Part shown: positions 5,930 through 6,534 of the stretch, piece after piece | Position numbering within the stretch: the first letter of the stretch is position 1 | How the letters are laid out: every line of letters begins with the position of its first letter | Assembly: GCA_964622455.1 (NCBI GenBank) | Contig: CAZUQP010000015.1 | Coordinates: forward strand, 1-6,534 | Reading direction: 5' to 3' | Source: CAZUQP01 sp964622455 | GTDB lineage: Bacteria > Pseudomonadota > Gammaproteobacteria > DSM-16500 | DNA length: 6,534 bases | Notes under the pieces: generated by a model | Told to the model about the DNA's origin: nothing | Database searches by the model: none | The model's input: only the letters and a program-made list of their open reading frames with translations | Translations under genes and position numbers: made by a program

Positions 5930-6364
5930 ATGTTTGCCGAAAAATTACGCTGTTATTTTGAAAATGTCAACTATTCTGCTTTATCAAAAAAGGAAAAAAT
6001 TTTATTAGAGGCAGAGCTTTTTACGCGTGTATGCGAAGAGCTTAAAAAAATCTTTAAAGTCCCGTATAAGAATTATTTTAGTCTTATGAAATTTAATATA
6101 GAAATGGAGAATACCGTGATGGAAACAAATTATGTTCGTTGCATAATTAATGATATTCTAGCAACAGAAGAATATTCATTGGCTGGAATAGCTTATTATA
6201 CTGATAAACCACAGGATGTAATTATTGACATAGCCGCAGGAAAAAATAGTGATCCCTCCTCTTCACTTTTAAGAAAAATTATAGAATTACATCGATCTGT
6301 GCGACCTACTCTTTATCAAGAGATTATAAAAAAAATTATGCTTGATATTGCAACGCTAAAATAA
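5930..6364 (+). CDS. Small protein with degenerate XRE-like helix-turn-helix
   Basis: The 144-residue soluble, helical protein is lysine-rich near its N terminus. Residues 67-125 look like a lambda-repressor/XRE-type fold: a first helix YVRCIINDILA (68-78), then SLAGIAYYTDK (83-93) and PQDVIIDIAAGKN (94-106) in the positions of helices 2 and 3, and DPSSSLLRKIIELHRSV (108-124) as the following helix. The pattern is that of 'IA..t..p..vI.dI..G.n..PS...l.kii.lh'. Residues 1-60 are helical and unrecognised. The start has a good Shine-Dalgarno, AAGGA, six bases upstream (5919-5923). An internal ATG at 6119 (M64) has GGAG nine bases before it and would give only the HTH part. It is transcribed away from the transporter and could regulate it, but this is inferred from position and a weak motif. 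Confidence 0.7.
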   Translation: MFAEKLRCYFENVNYSALSKKEKILLEAELFTRVCEELKKIFKVPYKNYFSLMKFNIEMENTVMETNYVRCIINDILATEEYSLAGIAYYTDKPQDVIIDIAAGKNSDPSSSLLRKIIELHRSVRPTLYQEIIKKIMLDIATLK

Positions 6365-6370
6365 AACCTG

Positions 6371-6387
6371 AGTACAGAGTGCTTTTT
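6371..6387 (+). terminator. Weak candidate terminator of the HTH-like gene
   Basis: AGTAC (6371-6375) and GTGCT (6379-6383) can pair with one G-U wobble around the loop AGA, followed by TTTT, AA and more T-rich sequence. The stem begins six bases after the stop codon. Position and the T tract fit a rho-independent terminator, but the short stem makes it a weak one. Confidence 0.3.
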
Positions 6388-6430
6388 AATTTTTATTCTT
6401 TAATCTGAGGTTCATGTTAATAGAGACTTA

Positions 6431-6463
6431 AAAACAAAAACCCCCGATAGGTGCTATCGAGGG
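6431..6463 (-). terminator. Rho-independent terminator of the rRNA operon
   Basis: On the minus strand the ten-base arms CCCTCGATAG (6454-6463) and CTATCGGGGG (6441-6450) pair fully, with one G-U wobble, around a three-base loop, and are followed by TTTTTGTTTTTAAG. It lies about 15 bases after the 5S rRNA 3' end, the standard place for the end of an rRNA operon, and stops rRNA transcription from running into the convergent upstream gene. Confidence 0.92.
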
Positions 6464-6477
6464 TTAGGGGTATGAAG

Positions 6478-6534
6478 TCTGGCAATGACCTACTTTCACA
6501 TGAGAAACTCACACTATCATCGGCGCGAAGCAGT
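6478..6534 (-). rRNA. rrf: 5S rRNA, 3' half only (cut by window edge)
   Basis: The reverse complement contains CGCCGATGATAGTGTG, then a TCTCATGTGAAAGTAGG segment, then TGCCAGA. This lines up with the 3' half of E. coli 5S rRNA (CGCCGATGGTAGTGTGG, CATGCGAGAGTAGG, TGCCAGGC). About 57 of roughly 115-120 bases are present; the 5' half, and presumably 23S and 16S, lie beyond the right edge. The exact 3' end is uncertain by one or two bases. Confidence 0.95.

Overview
The window is AT-rich and reads as chromosomal DNA of a gammaproteobacterium. The best guess is the Legionella/Coxiella side (Legionellales), for three reasons: the tRNA order Thr(UGU)-Tyr(GUA)-(Gly) is the order found upstream of tuf in gammaproteobacteria; the 3' half of a 5S rRNA at the right edge is gammaproteobacterial in sequence; and base composition is low in GC. 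The placement is inferred, because no full 16S or other marker is present.

Layout. Positions 1-330, minus strand: a tRNA operon with a recognisable promoter (323-351), tRNA-Thr, tRNA-Tyr and, at the very edge, what looks like the first six bases of tRNA-Gly. Positions 367-5741, minus strand: five genes in one direction. Transcription order is a POT-family (PTR2) transporter, an unrecognised 439-residue protein, a heme-oxygenase-like diiron oxidase (HDO) candidate, an ATP-grasp carboxylate-amine ligase, then after a 64-base gap a small gluconokinase-like P-loop kinase. Positions 5742-5929: a divergent intergenic region with a Fur-box-like element and a short direct repeat. Positions 5930-6364, plus strand: a 144-residue protein with a degenerate XRE-like helix-turn-helix. 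Positions 6431-6534, minus strand: the end of an rRNA operon (5S and a strong terminator), converging on that gene.

The most interesting part is the tightly packed POT / unknown / HDO / ATP-grasp cassette. An ATP-grasp of the amino-acid-ligase type makes peptide or amide bonds, HDO-fold enzymes do unusual oxidations on amino acids and fatty acids, and POT proteins carry di- and tripeptides. Together they look like a minimal pathway that builds, oxidises and transports a small modified peptide or amino-acid conjugate. The transporter lacks two charged residues normally used by peptide symporters, so it may carry something else or work as an exporter. The Fur-like box hints at iron control. Pathway, product and regulation are inferences; the enzyme classes rest on motifs visible in the translations.
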